DNA of 64,000 nucleotides, from the NCBI RefSeq assembly GCF_031157315.1, contig NZ_JAVIFU010000015.1:97636-161635 (forward strand). Reading direction: 5' to 3'. Under the pieces are notes generated by a model, which was not told the DNA's origin, ran no database searches, and saw nothing but the letters and a program-made list of their open reading frames with translations. Both the position numbers and the translations under genes were made by a program. Shown in pieces: positions 1 to 8,909 of this stretch. The stretch comes from Paenibacillus sp. LHD-38 (GTDB taxonomy: Bacteria; Bacillota; Bacilli; Paenibacillales; Paenibacillaceae). The first letter of the stretch is position 1. Each line of letters starts with the position of its first letter.

Positions 1-2
1 GC

Positions 3-476
3 AACGTTCGATTTGTACCGGACGGACAATATCTCAAGGTTCAAAAAGAGCTGACACGCGGCTATAAGTATCTGTATCTTGTACGCTTGGACTGTGATGA
101 TATGTACCATAAAACCTTTATCAAACAATTGCATAATTATAAGCCCAAGCAGAAAACCCGCGCGCTCATTAACCAAACGGGATACGTGTATGACAGCCTG
201 CGCCATCGCGTCGCTACAGTTAAAAAGCCTTCCCCGCCTTTCTATACGTTTATCTATAGGACTTCCGCTTATTTTAAAGGACTTAGGTATAAAACACCGA
301 AAGGGCATACTTCCGTTATTAAGCTTAAGCATGAAATACTGACCAAAAACGGAAAACGAAACTATATGGTTGTTGTTCATGAACGAAACACATTAAACCA
401 AAGATTATTGTCCAAGACGAACTTCGTAGCGAAGCAGTGGAAGGTAAATAAGATTATGAAAAATTATGTAAAGTAA
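3..476 (+). CDS. Glycosyltransferase-like protein, 5'-truncated by window edge
   Basis: The reading frame is open from the first bases of the window, so the N-terminus lies outside it. The visible part is about 157 residues. It contains YLYLVRLDCDDMYHK, which resembles the acidic R-x-D-x-DD segment of putative rhamnosyltransferase-like glycosyltransferases, followed by a basic C-terminal region rich in Lys and Tyr. The family call is an inference from that motif and from the neighbouring glycosyltransferases. It ends about 100 bp before the next gene. No terminator is obvious, so it may be co-transcribed with the GT2 gene downstream. Confidence 0.55.
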   Translation, partial: NVRFVPDGQYLKVQKELTRGYKYLYLVRLDCDDMYHKTFIKQLHNYKPKQKTRALINQTGYVYDSLRHRVATVKKPSPPFYTFIYRTSAYFKGLRYKTPKGHTSVIKLKHEILTKNGKRNYMVVVHERNTLNQRLLSKTNFVAKQWKVNKIMKNYVK

Positions 477-576
477 TCGCGATTCACTTTTTGCGTGCCG
501 TGACGACAGCCGTTCCTAGTTCAAGTGCCATAACGTACAATGCAAATGTAGATTTCAATTAATGAGGTGTTGTACG

Positions 577-1425
577 ATGCTTGAGAAGCCGGATATGTAT
601 GAGAAGGCAATGATACAGGAAACGTTAGAATCAACGGCTTTACCGGTTTCGCCGGAACAATCGGACTCACAGGAGATGATGGAAACGATAGATTCGACAG
701 AAGCAGGGAGCCAAATAACGAAGCTTCTCCCGAAGGGAGTATCCATCATTACGGCAACCAATAAACCGGAATTTATGAAGCAATTGTTCACGAACTACAG
801 CCGCCAGCGCTGGAAAGCGAAAGAGCTTATCATTCTATTGAACAATGATCGCATGAGCATCGACAGTTATAGAAAATATGCCAAGCATTTTGATCAAGTG
901 TCCGTCTATCGGCTGCCTCAGAAATACTCTCTCGGAAAATGTCTAAACTACGGCATCAGCAAAGCGAAATACGAGATTATTGCTAAATTTGATGATGACG
1001 ATTATTACTCTCCGCATTATTTATCAGAAGCCATGGCGGAATTTGAGCGAACTGGCGCAAACGTTATAGGGAAAAATAAGTTTTATATGTACTTCCACAG
1101 CGGCAATAAGCTTATGCACGCAAGCATGCCGACTAAGAGGCTCGTAGCCGGCGCGACCATTATGTTCGAGAAAAGGATATATCCCGGGGTTGTTTTTTCT
1201 AACCTGCGCAAGGGCTCGGATATGAGGTTTCTTAACGACTGCTTGAAAAAGGGGTATAAGATCAGATCCACCAGCCGGTACAATTTCACCGCCCTCAGGA
1301 GAGGGAACCAAAAGAAGCATACGTGGAAGGTTACGGCCCGAACGTTTCGGATCCTTAGAGCGAAGACCGTAGCGCGAACCAGCCAATATCGGCCTATCGT
1401 AAACCGGGCTATTCCAAAAGATTAA
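577..1425 (+). CDS. Family 2 (GT-A) glycosyltransferase
   Basis: A cytoplasmic 282-aa GT2 enzyme that would transfer a sugar from an activated donor. The N-terminal 45 residues are acidic and low complexity. The GT-A core begins at KGVSIITATNKPEF, includes the KELIILLNN strand, and has the acidic metal/donor motif KFDDDDYYSPHYL in mid-protein. The ATG at 577 is chosen because GAGGTG at 564-569 lies 7 nt upstream; an earlier in-frame ATG at 562 has no ribosome binding site. Acceptor and sugar cannot be read from the sequence. The family call is firm. Confidence 0.8.
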   Translation: MLEKPDMYEKAMIQETLESTALPVSPEQSDSQEMMETIDSTEAGSQITKLLPKGVSIITATNKPEFMKQLFTNYSRQRWKAKELIILLNNDRMSIDSYRKYAKHFDQVSVYRLPQKYSLGKCLNYGISKAKYEIIAKFDDDDYYSPHYLSEAMAEFERTGANVIGKNKFYMYFHSGNKLMHASMPTKRLVAGATIMFEKRIYPGVVFSNLRKGSDMRFLNDCLKKGYKIRSTSRYNFTALRRGNQKKHTWKVTARTFRILRAKTVARTSQYRPIVNRAIPKD

Positions 1426-1429
1426 CTAT

Positions 1430-1453
1430 GCGCCGAATAGGCGTCTTTTTTTT
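1430..1453 (+). terminator. Rho-independent terminator after GT2 gene
   Basis: A short GCGCC/GGCGT stem is followed by a run of eight T, just downstream of the GT2 stop codon. It separates this gene from the membrane glycosyltransferase operon. The stem is short, so termination may be partial. Confidence 0.6.
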
Positions 1454-1545
1454 GGTAATTGCATTGACCGTCGTATTATAATCTAATAGAGTTGATTTTA
1501 ATGTAATGCTCTTACAAATGCCGATATGAGGTGAGTAATAGAACG

Positions 1546-4500
1546 ATGATTAAACTGTCTTTCCGCGCATTTGCAGTTATCCTTTTCCTGACTCTATTAG
1601 TTCCTGCGGTTACCTTGCATGCGGCAAGCAACCTACTAACGAATGCTGGTTTTGAGAACATAACGGAGGGCGCTCCGACTGAATGGCAGCATGACGCCTA
1701 TTTGAAAGAAGAGCATATTACCACGTATACGATTTCGGATAAAGAGGCCCATACGGGCACGTATTCCGCGGTGCTCGAGAATAAGGAAGCCAATCATTCG
1801 CGCTGGACGCAGACGATCAAAGTAAAACCGAAATCAACCTATAAGCTATCTGGTTACATAAAAGCGGAACAAATCGGCGCGGATGCGACCGGCGCTCATT
1901 TTTTTGTAGACGGCGTTGCCGTTGCCTATCCCGAAATAAAGAATACGAACGGGAAATGGGCTTATGTGCATTTTTACGCAAAAACGGGCAAGGATCAGAA
2001 AAGCATTACGTTTGGAGCAAGCCTCGGCGGTTACGGGGCGATTAACACCGGGAAAGCTTATTTTGACGATGTCAGTGTAGAGAAAGTATCGAAGGCCCCT
2101 GCGGGCGTTGAGGTATTCAGCTTAACGCCAACAGAAACCGGACAAGCATCCGATGCTGCCGCTAAAGGCGGATCCGTGCTGCCCCTGATTTTGTTCGCGG
2201 CGTTGTTCAGTCTGTTGTTTTCCTTAATTTACAAGAAGCTCCTAAGAGAGAGAAGCTTATTGGACGGGAAACCGCATATACATAAATACATACTCGTATT
2301 TGTATGTATTGTCGCTCTAGCGGCGCGGCTTTGGCTTGCGGTTACGAATATGGGCTATGCCAATGATATTGCGTTATTTATGGCCTGGGCTGACCATGCT
2401 GCAAAGGAAGGCCTTTCCGGGTTTTACCATTCCGGCATGTTCGTAGATTACCCGCCCGGCTATATTTATATTCTGTATGTCTTAGGTTTAATCAAGGACA
2501 TGCTCTCTTTAGACGGAGCATCGAAGGCAGCACTTCTTTTGTTCAAGCTGCCAGCGATTTTGGCTGATCTTGCAGCTGCTTATTTTATTTTTCAAACGGG
2601 TAAAAGAAAAACGGGCTTTTCCGTATCATTGGGACTTGCATTGCTCTATTTATTCAATCCTGCAGTTATTGTGGATTCTGCCGTTTGGGGCCAAGTCGAC
2701 TCCATATTTGCTTTGGTGCTCGTGCTGTCCATCCATGGACTTGCTGAAAATAAGATCGAGCGCGCTTCCGTTTGGTATGCCATAGCGGCGCTTATTAAGC
2801 CGCAGGCGTTCATTTTCATGCCGGTGCTGCTGCTATGGTTTGTTTATCGCAAAGACTGGAGGAAGGTCGCGGTTAGTGCCGCTTATGGCTTTGCGGCGTT
2901 TATTTTACTCGCTCTTCCTTTCTTTTGGGGGAATGGCGGATTATCGGGTCTATTTCAACTGTACAAAGGAACCTTATCTTCCTATCCTTACGCCACATTA
3001 AATGCATTTAACCTTTATGCGCTAAGCAATGATAATTGGAAGCCGATCACCGAAACCTGGCTGCTGTTCTCCTTCAAAACCTGGGGGACGATCTTTATTT
3101 TGGCTGCCGTTGCTTTAGCCGCATATTTCACCTTACGCAAGAAGGACAGCGATTCTTCCAATCGGGTTTATTTTATAGCCATGGTGCTCATCGTTGTCGT
3201 ATTTATGGGTGTAACCAAAATGCATGAGCGTTATTTATTTCCGGTCCTGTTACTTGGTCTCTTCGCCTTCTTGCAATCGCTTGACCGGAGAATGCTTATT
3301 GTTTTCTACGGATTTAGCTTGACCAGCTTCATTAATATTGCTTACGTATTGGATTTCAGCAAAACAACGACAAACGTCCCTTTTAACGGCATTGTTTTAT
3401 TGTGCTCGCTAGCAAATATTGGGTTAATGCTTTACTTGCTTTATATCGGATATGATAAATATATACGCGGCAGGGTAAAGCTGGTAGAGCCGTTATTGGA
3501 GAAAGAGCTTACGGATACGGATCATGAGACGCTATCCCCTTTCAAGACCAAATCCATTTCGCGGGCGAGGCAAAACGCAAATCGTTTCGATCGCAAGGAT
3601 TGGATCGTTATGGGCTTAATCACAATCGTATATGCGATTGTTGCTTTATTCCAGCTCGGCGATATGAAGGGGCCGCAAACGGCATGGCAGCCTGCGGCGG
3701 CAGGCCAAAGCTTTTACGTCGATTTGGGCGCTGTCAAACAGCTTGACCGAATCAACAGCTTTGGCGGTGTCGGAACCGGGAAATTCAAATATGAATTTAG
3801 TCAAAACGGGACCGATTGGGACAATGTGATGGAAATAGACAGCAGCCATGTTGCCGTATTTACTTGGACAACGCAGCCCGCAGCGCTTCCAGCACGTTAT
3901 GTAAAGGTCACTACCGTTCAAACGGGCTTTTCTATGCATGAGCTTGCGATCTACGAGCAGAGCAACAAAATACCGCTGCAGATCGTCGGAATAAACGATG
4001 AGCTGGCGAAGGATGCCAAGAGAGGCAGCGTACCGCTGCTCTTTGACGAACAACAGCTGGCCGTGTATGACGCTACCTTCATGAATGGTTCATATTTCGA
4101 TGAAATTTACCATGCACGTACGGCTTATGAGCATCTGGAACATATTGTGGCTTACGAGAATACGCATCCGCCGCTTGGCAAACTGATTATTGCGCTCGGC
4201 ATCAAGCTGTTTGGGCTTAATCCGTTTGGCTGGCGCATAGCGGGCACGCTCTTCGGTATAGCGATGCTTCCATTAATATATGTTTTCGCTAGAAGGCTGT
4301 TCAAAACCAGCGTTTACGCCGGACTTGCCACAGCGCTGTTTGCCGCTGATTTCATGCACTTTACGCAAACAAGAATCGCGACAATAGACGTTTACGGCGT
4401 GTTTTTCATTATGCTGATGTTTTATTTCATGCACAAATATTATTCTCTCAGCTTTTACAGAGTCAAGCTTGGGGTTACCCTTATGCCGCTGTTCTTGGCG

Positions 4501-5355
4501 GGATTGTTTTTTGGAATAGGCGTGGCGTCCAAATGGATTGTGTTATATGGCGGCGCGGGTTTAGCCATCATGCTCGGGATATCGTTATTTGAACGATATA
4601 AAGAGTATGCAGCCGCGAAGCGGGTTCTGCGGGGCGGGATGGCATCAAATGCAACCTTCAGCTCAGAGAAGCTGCAGCATATCGTTCATGTGTTTCCGCG
4701 CTATACCTTGATTACGCTTGCTGTTTGTCTCGTATTCTATATTGCCATACCGCTTGTGATCTATGCCTTGTCCTACATCCCGGTACTGACCGTCATGGAT
4801 GACGGTTATACCTTGAAGAGCCTTGTCGATTATCAGAAGCATATGTTCAGCTATCATAGCCAGCTCGTATCGACGCATCCGTTCTCCTCATCCTGGTGGG
4901 AGTGGCCATTTATGAAGAGACCAGTATGGTATTATTCCGGCGACAATATGGCCGAAGGCTTTAAGTCTACAATCGTTGCGTTGGGTAATCCGCTTATTTG
5001 GTGGACGGGAATCTTCGCAATGGCTGCGACGATCTGGATCAGTATCAAACGGAAAGACAAAGCCATATATACGATATGGATTGCATTCTTGGCGCAGTAC
5101 GTGCCATGGATGCTGGTCACACGGCTCACGTTCCTCTATCATTATTTTGCGATGGTGCCGTTTATTATCTTGAGCTTGGTTTATATATTCAAGGTGATTG
5201 AAGAGAAGCGGCCAGGCTTTAAGCTCGCGCGCAACATTTTTCTGGCTGCGGCCGTTCTGTTGTTTATTGCCTATTATCCTGCGCTCTCCGGTATGACGGT
5301 GAAAAGCTGGTATGTAGAGCATGTGCTGCGCTGGTTTCCGAGCTGGTTATTTTAA
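1546..5355 (+). CDS. Giant membrane glycosyltransferase: CBM-like, GT-C, discoidin-like and PMT (GT39)-like domains
   Basis: About 1269 aa. It starts with a signal peptide ending near VTLHAAS. Next is a jelly-roll-like carbohydrate-binding region (residues about 30-185, ending in AYFDDVSVEK). A multi-span GT-C domain (about 245-640) carries NDIALFMAWADHA and VDYPPGYIY. A discoidin/F5-8C-like domain (about 690-815) follows. The C-terminal half resembles dolichyl-phosphate-mannose protein mannosyltransferases (GT39), with SYFDEIYHARTAYE, ENTHPPLGK and many membrane helices. It probably transfers a sugar from a polyprenyl-phosphate donor on the outer membrane face. AGGTGAG at 1529-1535 favours the ATG at 1546; a GTG at 1531 is the alternative. 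It leads a four-gene operon with the donor-making GT2 and GtrA genes. Two GT-C modules in one chain are unusual. Confidence 0.82.
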   Translation: MIKLSFRAFAVILFLTLLVPAVTLHAASNLLTNAGFENITEGAPTEWQHDAYLKEEHITTYTISDKEAHTGTYSAVLENKEANHSRWTQTIKVKPKSTYKLSGYIKAEQIGADATGAHFFVDGVAVAYPEIKNTNGKWAYVHFYAKTGKDQKSITFGASLGGYGAINTGKAYFDDVSVEKVSKAPAGVEVFSLTPTETGQASDAAAKGGSVLPLILFAALFSLLFSLIYKKLLRERSLLDGKPHIHKYILVFVCIVALAARLWLAVTNMGYANDIALFMAWADHAAKEGLSGFYHSGMFVDYPPGYIYILYVLGLIKDMLSLDGASKAALLLFKLPAILADLAAAYFIFQTGKRKTGFSVSLGLALLYLFNPAVIVDSAVWGQVDSIFALVLVLSIHGLAENKIERASVWYAIAALIKPQAFIFMPVLLLWFVYRKDWRKVAVSAAYGFAAFILLALPFFWGNGGLSGLFQLYKGTLSSYPYATLNAFNLYALSNDNWKPITETWLLFSFKTWGTIFILAAVALAAYFTLRKKDSDSSNRVYFIAMVLIVVVFMGVTKMHERYLFPVLLLGLFAFLQSLDRRMLIVFYGFSLTSFINIAYVLDFSKTTTNVPFNGIVLLCSLANIGLMLYLLYIGYDKYIRGRVKLVEPLLEKELTDTDHETLSPFKTKSISRARQNANRFDRKDWIVMGLITIVYAIVALFQLGDMKGPQTAWQPAAAGQSFYVDLGAVKQLDRINSFGGVGTGKFKYEFSQNGTDWDNVMEIDSSHVAVFTWTTQPAALPARYVKVTTVQTGFSMHELAIYEQSNKIPLQIVGINDELAKDAKRGSVPLLFDEQQLAVYDATFMNGSYFDEIYHARTAYEHLEHIVAYENTHPPLGKLIIALGIKLFGLNPFGWRIAGTLFGIAMLPLIYVFARRLFKTSVYAGLATALFAADFMHFTQTRIATIDVYGVFFIMLMFYFMHKYYSLSFYRVKLGVTLMPLFLAGLFFGIGVASKWIVLYGGAGLAIMLGISLFERYKEYAAAKRVLRGGMASNATFSSEKLQHIVHVFPRYTLITLAVCLVFYIAIPLVIYALSYIPVLTVMDDGYTLKSLVDYQKHMFSYHSQLVSTHPFSSSWWEWPFMKRPVWYYSGDNMAEGFKSTIVALGNPLIWWTGIFAMAATIWISIKRKDKAIYTIWIAFLAQYVPWMLVTRLTFLYHYFAMVPFIILSLVYIFKVIEEKRPGFKLARNIFLAAAVLLFIAYYPALSGMTVKSWYVEHVLRWFPSWLF

Positions 5356-5413
5356 ATACTATGTTACCAGAAGAACGGCGACAGTCGTCTACGCTTGAGA
5401 AAGGGGCATATAG

Positions 5414-6415
5414 ATGAAGCAATCAGCTGTAAAATACAGTGTTATCGTCCCGATGTTCAACGAAGAAGAGGTTATCGAGCATACGTATGAGCGGCTGAAG
5501 CTGGTTATGGATCATGCTGATGAGCCGTATGAGCTGATATTCGTCAATGACGGAAGCAAAGACCGTACAATTGAATTAGTATCCATGATTTGCGATTTCG
5601 ATCCTAACGTCCGGCTGATCAATTTCTCCCGCAATTTCGGCCATCAGATCGCGATCTCCGCCGGTATGGACTATGCGCAGGGGGATGCCATCGTCGTAAT
5701 TGATGCGGATCTTCAGGATCCGCCTGAGGTCATTCTAGATATGATCTCCAAGTGGAAGGAAGGCTACGAGGTCGTTTACGGCAAACGGCTTAAGCGCAAG
5801 GGCGAGACGGCATTCAAGAAGCTGACGGCGAAAATATTCTATCGTACGCTGCGCAGCTTAACCAACGTTGAAATTCCTGTGGATACGGGTGACTTTCGAT
5901 TAATTGACCGTAAGGTATGCGATGTGCTGCGTGGCTTAAAGGAGAAAAATCGCTTTGTGCGTGGCTTGGTCAGTTGGATCGGCTTCCGCCAGACGATGGT
6001 TGAGTATGAGCGGGAGGAACGTTTTGCAGGGGAGACCAAATATCCGTTAAAGAAGATGATCGCTTTTGCCATTGACGGGATTACCTCGTTCTCCTATAAG
6101 CCGCTAAAAATTGCAAGCTATATCGGCTTTACTTTGTCGTTTACAAGTTTCTTGTACCTGCTGGTCGTCATTTTTCAGAAGCTGTTCACTGGCAGCACGA
6201 TTGCGGGCTGGGCTTCCATCGTAGCGGTTAACCTTTTGTTTAATGGCATTATTTTGATGCTCCTTGGCATTATCGGCGAATATATTGGTCGGATTTATGA
6301 CGAATCCAAAAACAGGCCGCTTTATATCGTTCGCGAGGTACAGGGCTACTCTGAGAACGATGCGAATCAACCAGAGAATGCAAGCGGCTCGGAACGGGTT
6401 AAAGAGTATGGCTAA
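5414..6415 (+). CDS. Polyprenyl-phosphate glycosyltransferase (GtrB/DPM1-like)
   Basis: A 333-aa GT2 enzyme of the dolichol-phosphate mannosyltransferase/GtrB/CsbB group, which loads a sugar onto undecaprenyl phosphate at the inner membrane face. Visible features are SVIVPMFNEEEVIE, ELIFVNDGSKDRT, the metal-binding VIDADLQDPPEVI, and two C-terminal membrane helices (about 230-300), the second before GEYIGRIYDE. It starts 58 bp after the giant GT-C gene and overlaps the GtrA-like gene. Donor synthesis, flipping and transfer are thus encoded together. The sugar is not deducible. Confidence 0.88.
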   Translation: MKQSAVKYSVIVPMFNEEEVIEHTYERLKLVMDHADEPYELIFVNDGSKDRTIELVSMICDFDPNVRLINFSRNFGHQIAISAGMDYAQGDAIVVIDADLQDPPEVILDMISKWKEGYEVVYGKRLKRKGETAFKKLTAKIFYRTLRSLTNVEIPVDTGDFRLIDRKVCDVLRGLKEKNRFVRGLVSWIGFRQTMVEYEREERFAGETKYPLKKMIAFAIDGITSFSYKPLKIASYIGFTLSFTSFLYLLVVIFQKLFTGSTIAGWASIVAVNLLFNGIILMLLGIIGEYIGRIYDESKNRPLYIVREVQGYSENDANQPENASGSERVKEYG

Positions 6416-6842
6416 AATGGCTTCCAAAAAGGTTTTCTTTCAATTCTTAGCCTTTAATCTAGTGGGGCTGCTCAACACTGCAATCGATTTTCTGCTTTTC
6501 ACCCTTCTTCTATGGTTAGGAACCTATTATTTAATCGCGCAGATCATTGCTTACGGAGCGGGAATGATTAACAGCTTCGTGCTTAACAGCCGATATACCT
6601 TTCATAAGAGAGATGGCCTCGTCTCAAAACCGCAGCAGATCAATAGAGGATTAAGGTTCGCCCTGTGGAATGCCCTCTTACTTGGACTTACACTGCTGCT
6701 ACTTGCCGCCTTTACAGAGTGGTGGGGAATGAACGAGGTCGTATCCAAGGTCATCGTAACGGTGATTACCGTGGCGCTGAATTTTTATGGAAGCAAGAAA
6801 TGGGTTTTTGCAGTGAGCGGGTCGAGAGCAAAGAGCAGCTAA
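6408..6842 (+). CDS. GtrA-family membrane protein
   Basis: A 144-aa protein with four predicted membrane helices and the GtrA-family pattern FNLVGLLNTAIDF near the N-terminus and NFYGSKKWVF at the C-terminus. GtrA-like proteins are thought to flip or help flip undecaprenyl-phosphate-linked sugars. The ATG at 6408 overlaps the upstream stop by 8 bp, which points to translational coupling with the GtrB-like gene. A second ATG at 6417 is possible. Confidence 0.85.
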   Translation: MAKMASKKVFFQFLAFNLVGLLNTAIDFLLFTLLLWLGTYYLIAQIIAYGAGMINSFVLNSRYTFHKRDGLVSKPQQINRGLRFALWNALLLGLTLLLLAAFTEWWGMNEVVSKVIVTVITVALNFYGSKKWVFAVSGSRAKSS

Positions 6843-6857
6843 CGGAAGGCGGGAAAG

Positions 6858-7538
6858 ATGAAAAAAATATTATCTTATACATTAGTAATCGTGGGTCTTC
6901 TTATTTTACTTTATCCCAAAGCCAATGAATGGTACGACAACCGCCAACAGGATAAGCTGATGGCGGATTGGGAAGAAGCTAGCTTCGAAGAAACGGCAGA
7001 ACAGCAGGCACAGCAGCAGTATGAGGATTTGACGGATCTGTTTAACGAGGAATCGGCAGCCGCGGCTGTGGATACTGAACCTGAACCGACGATTGTACCT
7101 ACGAATCCCGCCACGGATGCCCCATCAACTGCTCCAGCAGCGCAGAAGCTAACATCGATCGCAACCATTAAGATTGACAAAATAAAGCTGAAGCTGCCTG
7201 TCGTCGAAGGGGCTACCCAGAAAAACATGAAATCCGCCGCCGCCCATTTAAAGGAAACAACCGCGATAGGCCAGATCGGCAACGCGGCAATCGCAGGTCA
7301 TCGCATGCGGTCGAAGGGAAGGTTGTTTAACCGGCTTGGCGAGGTAGAGGTCGGCGATATAATCGTGGTGGATACAAAGAGGAAATCCTATACCTACACG
7401 GTCTATAAAGTATCGATCGTAAAACCAACGGACGTATCCGTGCTTAATTACAACAACAAAGACAAGCTGCTTACCTTAATCACTTGCGATCCGATCGTGA
7501 ACCCAACGCATCGTTTAATCATCCACGCAAAAATGTAA
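6858..7538 (+). CDS. Class D sortase
   Basis: A 226-aa membrane-anchored transpeptidase that would attach sorting-signal proteins to the cell wall. An N-terminal helix (residues 5-20) is followed by an acidic, Gln/Pro-rich linker (about 40-98) and a sortase barrel. The catalytic triad is visible as His148 (AIAGHR), Cys210 (TLITCDP) and Arg219 (NPTHRLI). Short length and motif spacing fit class D. It starts 15 bp after the GtrA-like gene and is the last gene of the glycosyltransferase operon. No substrate with a C-terminal LPxTG-type signal is encoded in the window. Confidence 0.88.
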   Translation: MKKILSYTLVIVGLLILLYPKANEWYDNRQQDKLMADWEEASFEETAEQQAQQQYEDLTDLFNEESAAAAVDTEPEPTIVPTNPATDAPSTAPAAQKLTSIATIKIDKIKLKLPVVEGATQKNMKSAAAHLKETTAIGQIGNAAIAGHRMRSKGRLFNRLGEVEVGDIIVVDTKRKSYTYTVYKVSIVKPTDVSVLNYNNKDKLLTLITCDPIVNPTHRLIIHAKM

Positions 7539-7568
7539 GCGATAGAGCCCATTTTCTCCGCTTAACAG

Positions 7569-7597
7569 CACCAATGGTACCGCCCCTTCATAGTATA
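7569..7597 (+). promoter_or_regulatory. Sigma-K-type promoter of gerE
   Basis: A -10 element CATAGTATA (7589-7597) fits the sigma-K consensus CATAnnnTA. An AC (7570-7571) lies exactly 17 bp upstream at the -35 position. In Bacillus, gerE is transcribed by sigma-K RNA polymerase in the mother cell, so location and motif agree. Confidence 0.65.
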
Positions 7598-7660
7598 AGT
7601 TGACTGTATCCCTTAACCTTGTTAAACCATAAAAACCCGCGCAAGGAGGGGTGACAAACA

Positions 7661-7885
7661 TTGAAAGGTAGCGACCATAAGAGCAAGTTTTTATTGACGC
7701 ATCGTGAACGCGAGGTATTCGAGCTGTTGGTACAGGATAAGACAACAAGAGATATTGCACAGCAACTATTCATCAGCGAGAAGACCGTCCGCAACCATAT
7801 TTCTAATGTCATGCAAAAGCTGAACGTCAAAGGTCGTTCACAAGCGGTTGTCGAGCTAATCAAGCTTGGTGAATTACAAATCTAA
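7661..7885 (+). CDS. gerE: Spore coat regulator GerE
   Basis: 74 aa, the same length as Bacillus GerE and nearly collinear with it: LTHREREVFELLVQDKTT, then the LuxR-type recognition helix SEKTVRNHISNVMQKL and KGRSQAVVEL. GerE is a DNA-binding regulator of late mother-cell genes, mainly coat genes, and works with sigma-K. The start is the TTG at 7661, with AAGGAGG at 7643-7649. The last 27 codons plus the terminator are repeated perfectly at 9262-9392 and imperfectly at 9956-10034. The translation-start segment is echoed at 7955-7990. This copy is intact and should be the functional one. Confidence 0.93.
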   Translation: MKGSDHKSKFLLTHREREVFELLVQDKTTRDIAQQLFISEKTVRNHISNVMQKLNVKGRSQAVVELIKLGELQI

Positions 7886-7935
7886 CATAGCAATATGATC
7901 GGACAGCATAGCGATATGCTGTCTTATTTTTGTTT
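7805..7935 (+). repeat. gerE 3'-end direct repeat, copy 1
   Basis: 131 bp comprising the last 27 codons of gerE, its stop and its terminator. It is identical without gaps to 9262-9392 and resembles 9956-10034. Confidence 0.92.
7902..7935 (+). terminator. gerE terminator
   Basis: A perfect 9-bp stem, GACAGCATA / TATGCTGTC with a GCGA loop, is followed by TTATTTTTGTTT. The same hairpin is repeated in the second gerE-tail copy, and a variant occurs in the third. Confidence 0.85.
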
Positions 7936-7954
7936 AAAACGCTTTATGTTTTGG

Positions 7955-7990
7955 GTGGCAAACATTGAAGGGTAGCGACCATAAGAAGGA
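7955..7990 (+). pseudogene. Remnant of a second gerE start region
   Basis: GGGTGGCAAACATTGAA and the following GGTAGCGACCATAAGA match the gerE ribosome-binding/start region at 7647-7682 with about two mismatches. The similarity then stops abruptly. Together with the repeat at 9262-9392 it looks like the two ends of a tandem second gerE copy whose middle was replaced by the 7991-9261 genes. The reading frame is dead. Confidence 0.65.
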
Positions 7991-8100
7991 AACCAAGCGG
8001 CATAAAGAATAGCTTGTAGTGACGACAAATACTTTCTAGCTATGATAAAATGAATGTGAAAAAATAGATCTGATTAGTACTGATTGCAGCAAAGGAGAAC

Positions 8101-8541
8101 GTGGAAAAAATGAAAGATCCGAAAATAGTAGAAAAGCAAGATGAATTACTGGAGCTGGTGAAAGGTTTCTGCCAAGACAAGCTGGATGAGGAATACGAAC
8201 GTCTGTCCATAAAAATGGTTGAAAAGCTTGGACGTAAAAGGACGGTCCCGTTTATGTCTGGTAAGCTGGTGGTATGGGCAGCGGGTATCATTCATGCACT
8301 GGGAACGATCAATTTCCTGTTTGATAAAAACTCACAGCCCTACGCCACTGTACACGACATTTGTGAGTTTTTCGGCACCGCGCAAAGCACGACCAGCCAG
8401 AAATCCAAAGTAATACGCGACCTGTTGAAACTTGGCTACTTCGACAGTGAGTTTTCAACCGCCAGCTTGCAGGAGAGAAATCCGTTCAATCATGTGGTGT
8501 CCATTAATGGCTTAATTGTTCCGAGTGGTATGATTGACTAG
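8101..8541 (+). CDS. DUF6398-type protein with winged-helix-like region
   Basis: 146 aa from a GTG start. The pattern CQDKLDEEYERL, then KLVVWAAGIIHALGTINFLFD, then DICEFFGTAQSTTSQKSKVIRDLLKL matches what I remember of DUF6398. The last segment looks like a helix-turn-helix (TAQSTTSQKSKVI). Function is unknown in the family. AAAGGAG at 8091-8097 is close to the GTG (3 nt) and 12 nt from an in-frame ATG at 8110, so the start is uncertain. It is the first of three genes lying between the two halves of a broken gerE duplicate. Confidence 0.6.
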   Translation: MEKMKDPKIVEKQDELLELVKGFCQDKLDEEYERLSIKMVEKLGRKRTVPFMSGKLVVWAAGIIHALGTINFLFDKNSQPYATVHDICEFFGTAQSTTSQKSKVIRDLLKLGYFDSEFSTASLQERNPFNHVVSINGLIVPSGMID

Positions 8542-8612
8542 TTGTTAATGTGAAAATGGAGTACAAGCTCTAAATATCTGGTATAATGAAGTTTGAAGGG
8601 AAGGTGACCAGA

Positions 8613-8909
8613 GTGGAAAAGGTGTCAAGAGAAGCTGTTGAAGATGCGATTGAAAAAATATTTAATAGCAGCACTGGTCAGACTGAAATTCATATTAATG
8701 AGCTGATTCATTCTTTGGTTGAACAATTTTCCCACCATAGAAATGAGTTGTCTCAGGAACAAAAAAATAAGCTGGGAGAGACGATTTTCTTCCATCCCGA
8801 TGTATTGAAGCAGTTGAAGCAGTCTGATCTGGAACCTGAGCAAAGTGATATTTCAAGCTACGACGAATACCTGAAGTTCAAGAATGAGGTATTTAATGAG
8901 CGTAAATGA
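8613..8909 (+). CDS. Small acidic protein, candidate antitoxin
   Basis: 98 aa from a GTG at 8613 with AAGGTG about 6 nt upstream. It is helical, acidic and soluble, ending SSYDEYLKFKNEVFNERK. I do not recognise its family. Its stop overlaps the start of a gene that looks like a RelE/ParE toxin, and that order (small acidic gene, then overlapping basic gene) is typical of type II toxin-antitoxin operons. A TATAAT at 8582-8587 lies just upstream and could be the -10 box. The antitoxin role is inferred from position only. Confidence 0.5.
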   Translation: MEKVSREAVEDAIEKIFNSSTGQTEIHINELIHSLVEQFSHHRNELSQEQKNKLGETIFFHPDVLKQLKQSDLEPEQSDISSYDEYLKFKNEVFNERK

